A stretch of 64,000 bases of DNA, taken from Phytohabitans suffuscus (lineage in GTDB: Bacteria > Actinomycetota > Actinomycetes > Mycobacteriales > Micromonosporaceae). Every line of letters begins with the position of its first letter. Positions within the stretch are counted from its first letter, which is position 1. The stretch lies in the NCBI RefSeq assembly GCF_011764565.1, contig NZ_AP022871.1, forward strand, positions 6,944,320 through 7,008,319, given 5' to 3'. The position numbers were made by a program, and so were the translations under genes. Below, one piece after another: positions 23,967 to 32,641 of the stretch. The notes under the pieces were generated by a model. It was given only the letters and a program-made list of their open reading frames with translations. It ran no database searches and had not been told where the DNA came from.

Positions 23967-24896
23967 ATGGCTGGTAACGGTGAGCAGGTCGAGTCGTGGA
24001 CCTCGACGCTGCGCGCGGAGCAGAGCGCGATGGACCTGGGCGCCGAGCTTGGTCCCGCCGACCCGGCTGCCTACACGATGCGCCGGCCCATCCCCGAGCC
24101 CATGCCGACCGACCGCCACGGTCCGGCGCGCATCATCGCGATGGCCAACCAGAAGGGTGGCGTCGGCAAGACCACGACGACCATCAACCTCGGCGCCGCC
24201 CTCGCCGAGTACGGGCGGAAGGTCCTGCTCGTCGACTTCGATCCGCAGGGCGCGCTCTCCGTGGGTCTCGGCGTCAACCCGCACAACCTGGACCTTACCG
24301 TTTACAACCTGCTGATGCAGGACGACGTGACCTGCGACGACGTGCTCATCAAGACCGACGTCGCCGGCCTCCACCTGCTCCCGGCCAACATCGACCTCTC
24401 CGCCGCCGAGATCCAGCTGGTCAACGAGGTCGCGCGGGAGATGGCGCTCGCGCGGGTGCTCAAGTCGGTGCGCAAGGAGTACGACTACATCCTCATCGAC
24501 TGCCAGCCCTCGCTCGGCCTGCTCGCCATCAACGCGCTGACCATCGCGCACGGCGTGCTGATCCCGCTGGAGTGCGAGTTCTTCAGCCTCCGGGGCGTGG
24601 CGCTGCTGCTCGACACGATCGACAAGGTGCGCGAGCGGCTCAACTTCGACCTGGAGCTCGAAGGCATCCTCGCCACCATGTACGACAGCCGCACCACCCA
24701 CTGCCGCCAGGTGCTGCAGCGCGTGGTCGAGGCGTTCGGTGACAAGGTCTACCAGACCGTGATCACCAAAACGGTCAAGTTCCCGGAGTCGACGGTCGCC
24801 GGCGCCCCCATCACCACGCTCGACCCGGCCTCCTCCGGTGCGCGCAACTACCGGCAGCTGGCCCGAGAGGTCATCGCCGCCCAGTCCGAGAGGTAG
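23967..24896 (+). CDS. ParA/Soj-family ATPase of the scp locus
   Basis: The 309-residue protein starts at ATG 23967 (MAGNGEQVESWTSTLR) with a gggaggggg tract upstream. It contains a deviant Walker A (MANQKGGVGKTTTTINLGAALAEYG), Walker A' VLLVDFDPQGALSVGLG, and Walker B DYILIDCQPSLGLLAINAL, as in ParA/MinD ATPases. The extended N-terminus of about 45 residues is normal for this actinobacterial paralogue, which lies next to scpAB and not next to parB at the origin. It probably acts in chromosome organisation with ScpAB; that is inferred from context. Confidence 0.93.
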   Translation: MAGNGEQVESWTSTLRAEQSAMDLGAELGPADPAAYTMRRPIPEPMPTDRHGPARIIAMANQKGGVGKTTTTINLGAALAEYGRKVLLVDFDPQGALSVGLGVNPHNLDLTVYNLLMQDDVTCDDVLIKTDVAGLHLLPANIDLSAAEIQLVNEVAREMALARVLKSVRKEYDYILIDCQPSLGLLAINALTIAHGVLIPLECEFFSLRGVALLLDTIDKVRERLNFDLELEGILATMYDSRTTHCRQVLQRVVEAFGDKVYQTVITKTVKFPESTVAGAPITTLDPASSGARNYRQLAREVIAAQSER

Positions 24897-24907
24897 CCTG
24901 CCGGGCG

Positions 24908-25966
24908 ATGACGTCGACCGTGGAATACGGTCAGGTGGTGAGCGAGCGTGGTGGTGCGGCGTCGCCGCACGACGAGGTTCCCAGCGGGAAGTTCACGGTG
25001 CGGCTCGCCAACTTCACCGGACCCTTCGACCTGCTCCTCCAGCTGATCGGCAAGCACAAGCTGGACGTGACCGAGGTGGCGCTGCACAAGGTCACCGACG
25101 AGTTCATCGCGTACATCCGGGCGATGGGCGACGGCTGGGACCTCGACGAGGCCAGCGAGTTCCTGATCATCGCGGCCACGCTGCTCGACCTCAAGGCCGC
25201 CCGGCTGCTGCCCGCCGCCCAGGTCGAGGACGAGGAGGACCTCGCGCTGCTGGAGGCCCGCGACCTGCTGTTCGCGCGGCTGTTGCAGTACAAGGCGTTC
25301 AAGGAGGCCGCCGCGCACATCGCGGTCATGGAGACGGCCGGCGCCCGGCGGTACCCGCGAGCCGTCGCCCTGGAGCCCCGCTACGCCGACGCGCTGCCCG
25401 ACCTCGTACTCGGCATCGGCCCCGAACGCCTGCTCCGCCTCGCGATCAAGGCGTTGACCCCCAAGCCGGTACCGGTCGTGTCGATCGCCCACGTCCACGA
25501 CGTCAAGGTCAGCGTCCGCGAGCACGCCGCCCTCCTGCGCGAACGCCTCCGCCTGGCCGGCACCGCCACGTTCCGGGTGCTCTGCGCCGACTGCCAGTCC
25601 ACGCTGGAGGTGGTCGCGCGGTTCCTGGCGCTGCTGGAGCTGTACCGCGAGGGCCTGGTCGGCTTCGCCCAGGTGCAGGCGCTGGGGGAGCTGACGGTCC
25701 GCTGGACCGGCGGCGACGACGCGGGCGGCGAGCTCGACATCGACGAGTACGCCGGCTCACCCGACGCCCCGCCGACAACGCCCCCGCCGGACGCTGCCGC
25801 TGCCGCCGACGCCGCGGACGCGGCCGACGACCCAACTGGCGCCGCGGCCGATACCGGTGACGACCCATCTGACGCGGGTGACGATGCGGCCGGCGTAGCT
25901 GACGACGCGGCCGGCGTCGGCGACGACGCGGTGGGCGTCGGTGACGATGTGAAGGAGCCGCAGTGA
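24908..25966 (+). CDS. scpA: Segregation and condensation protein A
   Basis: The 352-residue kleisin of the SMC-ScpAB condensin starts at ATG 24908, 11 bp after parA. The N-terminal SMC-binding region FTVRLANFTGPFDLLLQLIGKHKLDVTEV, DEASEFLIIAATLLDLKAARLLP and the C-terminal winged helix TFRVLCADCQSTLEVVARFLALLELYREGLV are clear. Beyond about residue 275 there is an unusual acidic low-complexity tail with runs such as GDDAAGVADDAAGVGDDAVG, absent from standard ScpA. Its stop is overlapped by the scpB GTG (GTGA). Confidence 0.95.
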   Translation: MTSTVEYGQVVSERGGAASPHDEVPSGKFTVRLANFTGPFDLLLQLIGKHKLDVTEVALHKVTDEFIAYIRAMGDGWDLDEASEFLIIAATLLDLKAARLLPAAQVEDEEDLALLEARDLLFARLLQYKAFKEAAAHIAVMETAGARRYPRAVALEPRYADALPDLVLGIGPERLLRLAIKALTPKPVPVVSIAHVHDVKVSVREHAALLRERLRLAGTATFRVLCADCQSTLEVVARFLALLELYREGLVGFAQVQALGELTVRWTGGDDAGGELDIDEYAGSPDAPPTTPPPDAAAAADAADAADDPTGAAADTGDDPSDAGDDAAGVADDAAGVGDDAVGVGDDVKEPQ

Positions 25967-28310
25967 CAACGGGTGACGAGCGGCGCGAATCGCTCGCCGA
26001 CCAGGCCGCCGCGTGGGTGCCGCCCTGGGAGCGACAAAGGCCCGAACCCGAAGCGGAGCGGGAGTCCGATGTGGACGCCGCGCCCGCTCCTCCTTCGGGC
26101 GCTGCTTCTCCTTCGGACGCCGTTCCTGCTTCGGGCGCTGTTTCTTCGTCGGGCGCCGTTCCTGCTTCGGGCGCTGTTTCTTCGTCGGGCGCTGTTTCTT
26201 CGTCGGGCGCTGTTTCTTCGTCGGGCGCTGTTTCTTCGTCGGGCGTGCCTTCGGGCGCTGCTCCTCCTTCGGGCGCTGCTCCTTCGCCGGACGTGCCTTC
26301 GCCGGACGGTGTTCCTTCGTCGGACGCGCCTTCGGGCGCTGCCCCTTCGCCGGATGCTCCTTCGCGGGCTGGCTCTTCGTCGGGGGCCTCTTCGCAGGCC
26401 GGTTCTTCGGAGGGCGAGGCTTCGGCGCCTGGCTCTTCGGGGGGCGCGCCCCCGGCGGCTGGCTCTCCGCCGGGGCCCTCCTCGGTGGCTGCCTCTTCGG
26501 CGGGTGCCTCTTCGGTGGGTGCGGCGGAGTCGGCCTCGAACGCCGATCCGCCGGAGCAGGGGGCGGCCGGCGCGGGGGAGCCCGCCCCGGTCGCGGTGGA
26601 CGCCCCGGCCGCTGACCCCGGTCCGACCCCGGAGGCCGAGTCACCCGGGAAGCCCACGGCGACCGCCGACGCCGTATCGGCCGCCGCGCCCGCCGAACAG
26701 CCGCCGCTCGCGGCGGTCGCGGAGCCGGTGGTGGTGGACGACCCTGCCCCGAACCCCACCACGACCCCCGACCCTCCGCCGGACACCCATCCCGCCACGG
26801 ACGCCGCCGCAAGCGCGGACGCCGCAAGCGCGGGTGGCGCCGCTGGTGTGGCGGCCCACCCCGATGCGGGCGCCGATGTGGACGGGGATGCGCAGCCTGG
26901 CGCGGAGGCCGGGCCGGATGCTGCCGCTGTCGTGGGCGGTGCCGCTGGTGTGGCGGCCCAGCCCGGCTCTGACGCCAACGTGGACGCGCAGCCTGGCGCG
27001 GAGGCTGATACTGACGCGGAGGCCGAGCCCGCGGCGGACGCTGAGCCTGCGGCGGACGCTGAGCCTGAGGCGGACGCTGAGCCTGAGGCGGATGCGGGAC
27101 CTGGTCCGGCCGCGAGCGCGGTGTCCACGGAGGCCGGGCCCGACGAGGATGCCGAACCCGTCCCGCCCGCGAAGGACGAACCCCCGACCGAGCCCGACCC
27201 GGCCGTTAAGTCCGAGCCACCGGGCGACGAGTCCGAGCCAGCGCCCGAAGCCCAGCCAGCGCGCGACCCCGACCCGGCCGCGAAGGCCGAGCCGTTGGAG
27301 GCCCCCGACGCCGAGGCCGAGCCAGCCCCATCGAAGGCCGGGCCGACAGAAAAGTCCGAGCCGACAGAGAAGTCCGAGCCCACGGCGACATCCGACCTGA
27401 CCGAGACATCCGACCTGACCGAGACATCCGAGCCGACCGAGACATCCGACCTGACCGAGACATCCGAGCCGACCGAGACATCCGAGCCGACCGAGACGTC
27501 CGGGCCCACGGAGACGTCCGACGCCGAGACGGACTCGGAGGCGCCCGCCGAGGACGAGCCGGTCGCGGAGCCCAAGCTGGCGACGGACCCCCGAGCAACC
27601 CCGATCGACGCCCCAGCCACCGGTAAGCCGACGGCCGGCCCCACCACCGCGCCCCAGTCCACTGTGGACCCCCAACCCCAGCCAAGCACCGGCGACGGAA
27701 AGCCCGAACCGACCGCTAGAGCAAGAGAAGTCGCCGAAGGGCGCTCCGCCCTCGCGCTCATCGACGACGCCGAGCTCAACGGTGCCCTCGAAGCGATCCT
27801 CCTGGTCGTCGACGAGCCGGTCACCGAGATCGTGCTCGCGCAGATCCTGGAGCAGCCGACCGAGCGGATCACGGCCGCGCTGGTCGGCATCTCCGAGGGG
27901 TACACGGCGGCCGGCCACGGATTCGACCTGCGCAAGGTGGCGGGTGGATGGCGGCTCTACACCCGTCCCGAGTACGCCCCTACGTCGAGCGCTTCGTCCT
28001 CGACGGCCAGTCTGTGCGGCTGACCCAGGCGGCGCTGGAGACGCTGGCCGTCGTAGCCTACAAGCAGCCGGTCACCCGTTCACGCATCTCGGCGATCCGG
28101 GGGGTGAACTGTGACGGTGTCATCCGTACGCTAACGTCCCGGGGTCTGGTGGAAGAATGCGGCACGGAGCCGGAGTCGGGCGCGTTCCTGTACCGGACGA
28201 CCACGCTGTTCCTGGAAAAGCTCGGCATGAACTCCGTCAACGACCTGCCCCCACTCGCGCCTTTCCTGCCCGACGACGTAGAGGAGGTGGCCGATGCCAG
28301 CTCAAGCTAA
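25963..28310 (+). CDS. scpB: ScpB with a giant disordered N-terminal extension (single-base frame error)
   Basis: The true ScpB domain begins near base 27750 (RSALALIDDAELNGALEAILLVVDEPVTEIVLAQ) and ends at 28310, about 185 residues as usual for this condensin subunit of paired winged helices. The GTG at 25963, coupled to scpA, puts some 590 residues of Pro/Ala/Ser/Glu/Asp-rich sequence in front of it, including six-residue repeats SSGAVS (about 26100-26240) and TSDLTE/TSEPTE (about 27380-27520). Codon third positions in the first repeat block are T-rich, unlike all neighbours. The frame breaks near 27980 (gtacgcccctacg); one more C gives EYAPYVERFVLDGQSVRLTQAALE. The break looks like sequence error. 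The extension is open throughout, so it is probably real. Confidence 0.9.
26100..26240 (+). repeat. 18 bp tandem repeats in the scpB 5' part
   Basis: Successive copies of tcgtcgggcgctgtttct (18 bp) and close variants encode SSGAVS units. The block is poorer in third-position G/C than the surrounding DNA. Confidence 0.85.
27378..27525 (+). repeat. 18 bp tandem repeats encoding TSDLTE/TSEPTE
   Basis: About eight copies of acatccgacctgaccgag and acatccgagccgaccgag alternate in frame, giving Thr-Ser-(Asp/Glu)-(Leu/Pro)-Thr-Glu units directly ahead of the ScpB domain. Confidence 0.85.
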
Positions 28311-29031
28311 CGAGGAACGCCTCCAGAAGGTTCTCGCCGCGGCCGGCGTGGGTTCGCGCCGGGCGAGCGAAGACCTGATCGCGCGCGGACGCGTGGTGGT
28401 CGACGGCCGGGTGGCCCGCCTCGGCGACAAGGTCGACCCGGTGACGGCCGAGATCTACGTCGACGGGCAGCGGGTGGTCGCCGACACGCGCCTGGTCTAC
28501 ATGGCCATGAACAAGCCCCGCGGCGTCGTCTCCACCATGGCCGACGAACGCGGCCGCGACGCGATCTCCGACTACCTGGGCACCGTCGAGCAGCGCGTGT
28601 ACCACGTGGGCCGGCTCGACGCCGACAGCGAAGGGCTGCTGCTGCTCACCAACGACGGCACGCTCGCGCACCGGCTGATGCACCCGTCGTTCGGCGTGCC
28701 CAAGACCTACCTCGCCGAGGTGCCGGGCCCCGTGCCGCGCGCGCTCGGCCGGCGGCTGCTGGCCGGCGTGGAGCTGGAAGACGGCCCGGCCAAGGCGGAC
28801 GCCTTCAAGGTGGTCGACACGCTCGGCCGCACCGCGCAGATCGAGATCACGCTGCACGAGGGCCGCAAGCACATCGTCCGGCGCCTGATGGAGGAGGTCG
28901 GCCACCCGGTCTCCCGCCTGGTCCGCACCGCCATCGGCCCGATCAAGCTGGGCGACCTCAAGGTGGGGCGCACCCGCCGCCTCTCCAACCCCGAGGTCGC
29001 GTCCCTCTTCCGCGCCGTCGAAGACAGCTGA
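28294..29031 (+). CDS. rluB: Ribosomal large-subunit pseudouridine synthase B
   Basis: The 245-residue RsuA/RluB-family enzyme makes a pseudouridine in helix 80 of 23S rRNA. ATG 28294 lies inside the scpB end (17 bp overlap) with gaggaggtgg just before it. An S4 domain covers residues 5-60 (ERLQKVLAAAGVGSRRASEDLI). The catalytic segment is VYHVGRLDADSEGLLLLTNDG with the active-site aspartate, followed by KTYLAEV and LHEGRKHIVRRLMEEVGHPVSRLVRT. In many actinobacteria cmk and der follow directly; here a repeat mosaic and a minus-strand block intervene. Confidence 0.95.
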   Translation: MPAQANEERLQKVLAAAGVGSRRASEDLIARGRVVVDGRVARLGDKVDPVTAEIYVDGQRVVADTRLVYMAMNKPRGVVSTMADERGRDAISDYLGTVEQRVYHVGRLDADSEGLLLLTNDGTLAHRLMHPSFGVPKTYLAEVPGPVPRALGRRLLAGVELEDGPAKADAFKVVDTLGRTAQIEITLHEGRKHIVRRLMEEVGHPVSRLVRTAIGPIKLGDLKVGRTRRLSNPEVASLFRAVEDS

Positions 29032-29150
29032 GACCCCACGCCCAACGCGGCCTCGGCCCCGAGCCCGTCGCGGCGACGATACACACCCCCTGACACCGAA
29101 AGCTCCGAAGCGCCCGCCGCTCTCCGCACAAAGGATCCACAATGGACATC

Positions 29151-29212
29151 TGAGCTACCGCGACGTCCGCGGTGGTCCGGACCGTTGCTCCCGCGGCCTC
29201 ACCCTCCGCGGT
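29151..29212 (+). repeat. Box-C interspersed repeat, complete copy
   Basis: The sequence from gagctaccgcgacgtccgcg through ccgttgctcccgcggcctca to ccctccgcggtcgca matches 4315-4376 with few changes. It starts 120 bp after the rluB stop and is preceded by aatggacatct, a lead-in also recognisable at 63855. Confidence 0.85.
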
Positions 29213-29534
29213 CGCACAGCCCAACCCCCGGGACCGCCTGCGCCATGGGATCGGTTAATGTCAATGTGATGGTTGGCGGCGTGCTCCGTCGCACAGCCCA
29301 ACCCCGGGACCGCTCGCGCCGTCGCGGCCACGCGAGCCTGACGCCGCGCGGGCGACGCACGATCCGCCGCCCCGCGTCAAGGTATGCGGCGACGCCACCC
29401 CGCCGTGGCCGGGGAACCGCCGGTAGCGTCCAGATCCGTGACCGACCCGGGTCCCACGGTGAGCGAGGTCAGGCTTGTAGAGCTTTCGGAACCAAGGTTT
29501 CCCGTCCGTCCTTATTGGACCTCGTGATCCGAGT

Positions 29535-29581
29535 GTTCGTGGACCGCAGCTGCCCTACGGGGGTGGTCTGCGTCCACGATC
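29535..29581. repeat. Type-2 palindrome, copy 6
   Basis: Arms GTTCGTGGAC and GTCCACGATC around GCAGCTGCCCTACGGGGGTG. Confidence 0.75.
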
Positions 29582-29659
29582 ACCCTGGCGAGGAGTGCAA
29601 ACCGGCTGAATTCGGCGCCGCCGCCACGCCTGCCCTCGCCCGCGCGGCTTCCGGCAACA

Positions 29660-29707
29660 GATCGTGGTATGAAACTGCCCCCATAGGGGCGGATCCGTAC
29701 CACGATC
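29660..29707. repeat. Type-1 palindrome, copy 3 (reverse orientation)
   Basis: The sequence is the reverse complement of the copies at 4720 and 18535 with three changes, at least one of which (GTAC for ATAC) is in the stem. Confidence 0.85.
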
Positions 29708-29867
29708 CGCCGGAACCGGTCCCCAGCCTCAGCGATGGGTGGACAAACTGGACAGAAGCATCGTGACCCCGAAAGCTTCGTAGATCCTTCCGGGGCCAGG
29801 GCGCGGGTCTGACCCGTGCGGGCGGATTTGTCCGCCTGTCGCCGGGCCCGGGGCATCGGCTCCGGCT

Positions 29868-29914
29868 GATCGTGGACGCGAGCTGCCCCACACGGGCAAC
29901 CGGCGTCCACGATC
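29868..29914. repeat. Type-2 palindrome, copy 7
   Basis: The best-preserved type-2 copy: arms GATCGTGGACGC and GCGTCCACGATC (12 bp perfect) and an inner TGCCC/GGGCA pair. Confidence 0.85.
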
Positions 29915-30095
29915 CACTGGCCAATGTGGACAAACCGAACCCCAACCCATCGACGATCTCCGCGACCGCCCATGGACGTTGCGCCATCTGCTCAAACCCG
30001 GACCACAAAGCGCCAACAACCCCCTTGATCAAGGGCCGTATCGGGGGGTGGCGGCACGGCAAACGGAGTGCGGAGCCAAGGCGGGCGCGGCCAGC

Positions 30096-30199
30096 GGGGC
30101 TTGGCGCGCGGAGCCGGCAGCGGAGGGCGGGGAAGTCGGCGAGCGCCAGCGAGCCGCCGGCCGGAGCGGTGCCCGCGGGAGCATGCGGTCCGTCACTGG
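30096..30199 (+). repeat. Long dispersed repeat, copy B
   Basis: About 104 bp starting ggggcttggcgcgcggagcc and ending gagcatgcggtccgtcactgg, matching 20580-20682. It lies 45 bp beyond the stop of the minus-strand LLM gene. Confidence 0.85.
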
Positions 30200-30244
30200 C
30201 GCGGGCGGGGGCACAGCTGGGCGAAGTGAGATGCCAGGCGGAGG

Positions 30245-31137
30245 CTAGCGGGTTTCGGCGACTACCGCGGCGAGGGTCTCCCAGTCGCGTTCGGGGAGAG
30301 GCGGTCGCGGGGGTGGTCGGCGAGGGGGTCGAGGACGACGTACGTGGCGCCGAGCTCGATCAGGGTGGCCAGGTCGCGGCGGATCTGGCGCAGGCTGCCG
30401 CGGCCGAACGGGCGGCCGGTCTCCAGCAGGTCGCCGTCGGTGAGCTGGGCGCGCATCCGGGGGCAGAACGCGGGCACCGGCCGTTCCTGGCGCTCGGCCT
30501 CCTCGCGCAGGGCTCGCAGTGTCCGCTCCACCTGTTCCAGGTCGAGCTGGTTGGGATGCCAGCCGTCGCCGAAGCGGACCGTGCGGCGGACGGCGGCGGG
30601 GCCCCAACCGCCGATCCACAGTGGAGGATGCGGGGCGCGTGCGGCGCGCGGGCCGGTGGCGACGTCGCGGTAGGAGACGTAGGTGCCGTCGAGGGTGACC
30701 ACGTCGTTGGTCCAGGCGTCCGTGATGGCCGTGAGGTACTCGTCGGTCATCCGTCCCCGCTCGCGGAACGGCACGCCGACCGCCGCGAACTCGGCCTCCG
30801 ACCAGCCCACGCCGGTGCCGAGGATGAACCGGCCGCCGGTGAACTGGTCGATGTTGTTGGCCATGCGGGCGACCAGCAGCGGGTGGCGGTACGGGACGAT
30901 CGTGACCGTCGTGCCCAGCTCCAGCCGCTCGGTGAGCCCGCCGAGCCAGGCCAGCGTCGCGAACGGGTCGTAGAACGGCGACGGGTACAGGTCGGTGACG
31001 TCCGGTGTGGGCGCCACGTGGTCGGACGTCATCGCCAGGTCGAAGCCGTGCGACTCGGCGAAGCGCACCCAGGCGAGCAGGATGTCCGGCGTCGCGGTGG
31101 GACCGAAGTTGGGGATGAACACGCCGAGCTTGGTCAC
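30245..31137 (-). CDS. LLM-class (F420-dependent) oxidoreductase (single-base frame error near the end)
   Basis: The product is about 297 residues from GTG 31135-31137 (VTKLGVFIPNFGPTATPDILLAW), overlapping the deaminase stop. The TIM-barrel luciferase-like pattern is clear: DLAMTSDHVAPTPDV, LELGTTVTIVPYRHPLLVARMANNIDQFTGGRFILGTGVGWSEAEF, HPPLWIGGWGPAAVRRTVRFGDGW. The uninterrupted frame ends at 30262, but one C missing from ctctccccgaacg (about 30290) hides the natural C-terminus RLSPERDWETLAAVVAETR ending at 30245. Substrate is unknown. It forms an apparent operon with the deaminase, ROK and transporter genes. Confidence 0.85.
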
Positions 31138-31604
31138 GAGCGTCCTTCGAGGTAGCGGCGGAACGGCTCGTCCGCTCCTTCGGTCGGCACGTGGACGACC
31201 TGGTCCGGCGCCGCCTCGCGGAAGAGCCACTGCATGCGGCCGAGCAGCTCGCCGTGTACGGGCGGCGCGGGGTAGCCGAGGTCGGGGACCAGCTCCTTGG
31301 GCGCCGCGTAGTAGATCCGCTCGACGCCGGCGGTGGCCGCGACCGCGTGGCACAGCGCGCACGGCTCGCAGCTGGACACGACGATAGCGCCGGTGACGTG
31401 CACCTCGCCGACCACCGCGCAGGCCGCGCGGACCGCCACCACCTCGGCGTGCGCGGCCGGGTCGCGGTCGTGCAGCGCGGTGTTGACGCCGGTGGCGAGC
31501 ACCTGGCCGTCGCGGACCACCAGCGCGCCGAACGGCAGCTGGCCGGCGGCGGCGTTGCCGGTGGCGAGCCGCACCGCGCGGGCCGCCAGCTCCTCGACTG
31601 TCAT
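31134..31604 (-). CDS. Cytidine/guanine deaminase-family nucleoside deaminase
   Basis: The 156-residue zinc hydrolase has the CDA-fold motifs HAEVVAVRAA (His ligand and catalytic Glu) and SSCEPCALC (PCXXC ligands). GQLPFGALVVRDGQVLATGVN and the WLFREAAPDQVVHVP tail resemble guanine deaminase or CDA-like proteins more than tRNA adenosine deaminase TadA. It is coupled to the downstream LLM gene by GTGA. The substrate is not determinable. Confidence 0.88.
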   Translation of the reverse strand: MTVEELAARAVRLATGNAAAGQLPFGALVVRDGQVLATGVNTALHDRDPAAHAEVVAVRAACAVVGEVHVTGAIVVSSCEPCALCHAVAATAGVERIYYAAPKELVPDLGYPAPPVHGELLGRMQWLFREAAPDQVVHVPTEGADEPFRRYLEGRS

Positions 31605-31608
31605 GCGG

Positions 31609-32631
31609 TCAGGCCGCCACCGGGCCGAGCGCGGCCAGTGCGGCGCCGCGCGCACCGGCCATGTCGAGATCGGGTACCAGGGAGAACGTGGTCGCCTTCG
31701 CCTGCTCGGCCCGCAGCTGGGTGTGCGTGCGCACCCGCTCCAGGAACCAGTCGCGGAAGTCCGGGGCGGCCTCCACCACGCCGCCGCCCACGAAGTAGGC
31801 GTGCGGGTCGGTGAAGTTGGCCGCGATCGTGAACAGCCGGCCCAGCGCCATCGCCTGCTGGTCGAAGATCTTGCGGGCCAGCTCGTCGCCCCGCTCGCCG
31901 AGGCCGCGGACCAGCTTGGCCGCCTCCTTGATCGGCACACCGGCCAGCTCGTGGTCGGGGTAGCGGGTCAGCCAGTACGGCAGGAGGTTCTTCACGATGC
32001 CGGTCAGCGACGCGACGCTCTCCACGTCGCCGGCGAAGCCGCAGTTGCAGGCCGGCAGCGCCTGCTCCTCGGCCAGCAGCCCCTCCATCGGGATGTGCAC
32101 GTGGCCGAGCTCGCCGGCCATCCCGGTGGCGCCCTTGACGACCTGGCCGGACTCGATGACGCCGCCGCCCAGCCCGGTGCCGACGATCGCCGACACCGAC
32201 GAGCGGCGGTGCGCGTCCGGCCCGAAGTGGACCACGTGCGCGTAGAGCGCGGCCGCGTTGCCGTCGTTGTTGTAGACGACCGGCAGCCCCAGCCGCTCCG
32301 CCAGGGCGGTGCGGATGTCGAACCCGTACCACTCGGGGAGCGCGAAGTTGGTCGCGCCCTTGGCCGACAGCACCCCGTCGGCGCTGGACGGGCCGGGCGT
32401 GTCCAGGCCGACCGCGCGCACCGCGCCGCGGTCGGTGCCGGTCAGCTCCAGCACCACGTCGACGGAGCGGGCGAGGGCGTCGAGCGCGGCGGCCGGGCCC
32501 TCCAGCACGCAGCTCGGCGTCTCCACGAGCCGGTCCACCAGGAAGTGGCCGCTTTCGTCCAATACCGTGGCGTTCGTGGCCGTGCCGCCGACATCGAGGC
32601 CGACGACTACACCAGTCGCTAGAGGTCGCAC
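31609..32631 (-). CDS. ROK-family sugar kinase
   Basis: The 340-residue protein carries the ATP-binding DVGGTATNATVLDESG, the sugar-binding NNDGNAAALYA, SAIVGTGLGGGVIESGQVVKGATGMAGELGHVHI and the Zn site ACNCGFAGDVES. The fourth zinc cysteine of the consensus CXCGXXGC is replaced by Asp. There is no N-terminal helix-turn-helix, so it is a kinase (glucokinase-like), not a ROK repressor. It lies between the deaminase and the transporter genes. Confidence 0.9.
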   Translation of the reverse strand: MRPLATGVVVGLDVGGTATNATVLDESGHFLVDRLVETPSCVLEGPAAALDALARSVDVVLELTGTDRGAVRAVGLDTPGPSSADGVLSAKGATNFALPEWYGFDIRTALAERLGLPVVYNNDGNAAALYAHVVHFGPDAHRRSSVSAIVGTGLGGGVIESGQVVKGATGMAGELGHVHIPMEGLLAEEQALPACNCGFAGDVESVASLTGIVKNLLPYWLTRYPDHELAGVPIKEAAKLVRGLGERGDELARKIFDQQAMALGRLFTIAANFTDPHAYFVGGGVVEAAPDFRDWFLERVRTHTQLRAEQAKATTFSLVPDLDMAGARGAALAALGPVAA

Positions 32632-32641
32632 GTGAATGATC

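Larger units (their letters stand above)
29032..30244. repeat. 1.2 kb gene-free repeat mosaic after rluB
   Basis: This contains complete box C (29151-29212), two type-2 palindromes (29535-29581, 29868-29914), an inverted type-1 palindrome (29660-29707), gaaagct motifs and the second copy of the long dispersed repeat (30096-30199). It is a convergent region, since rluB and the next gene point at each other. None of the open frames resembles a protein. Confidence 0.8.

Noticed and set aside
25973-27400. Alternative frames in the scpB 5' part encoding Leu/Arg or Gly/Phe/Arg repeats
   Set aside because: They are frame-shifted readings of the same 18 bp repeats, without start context; only the frame coupled to scpA leads into the ScpB domain.
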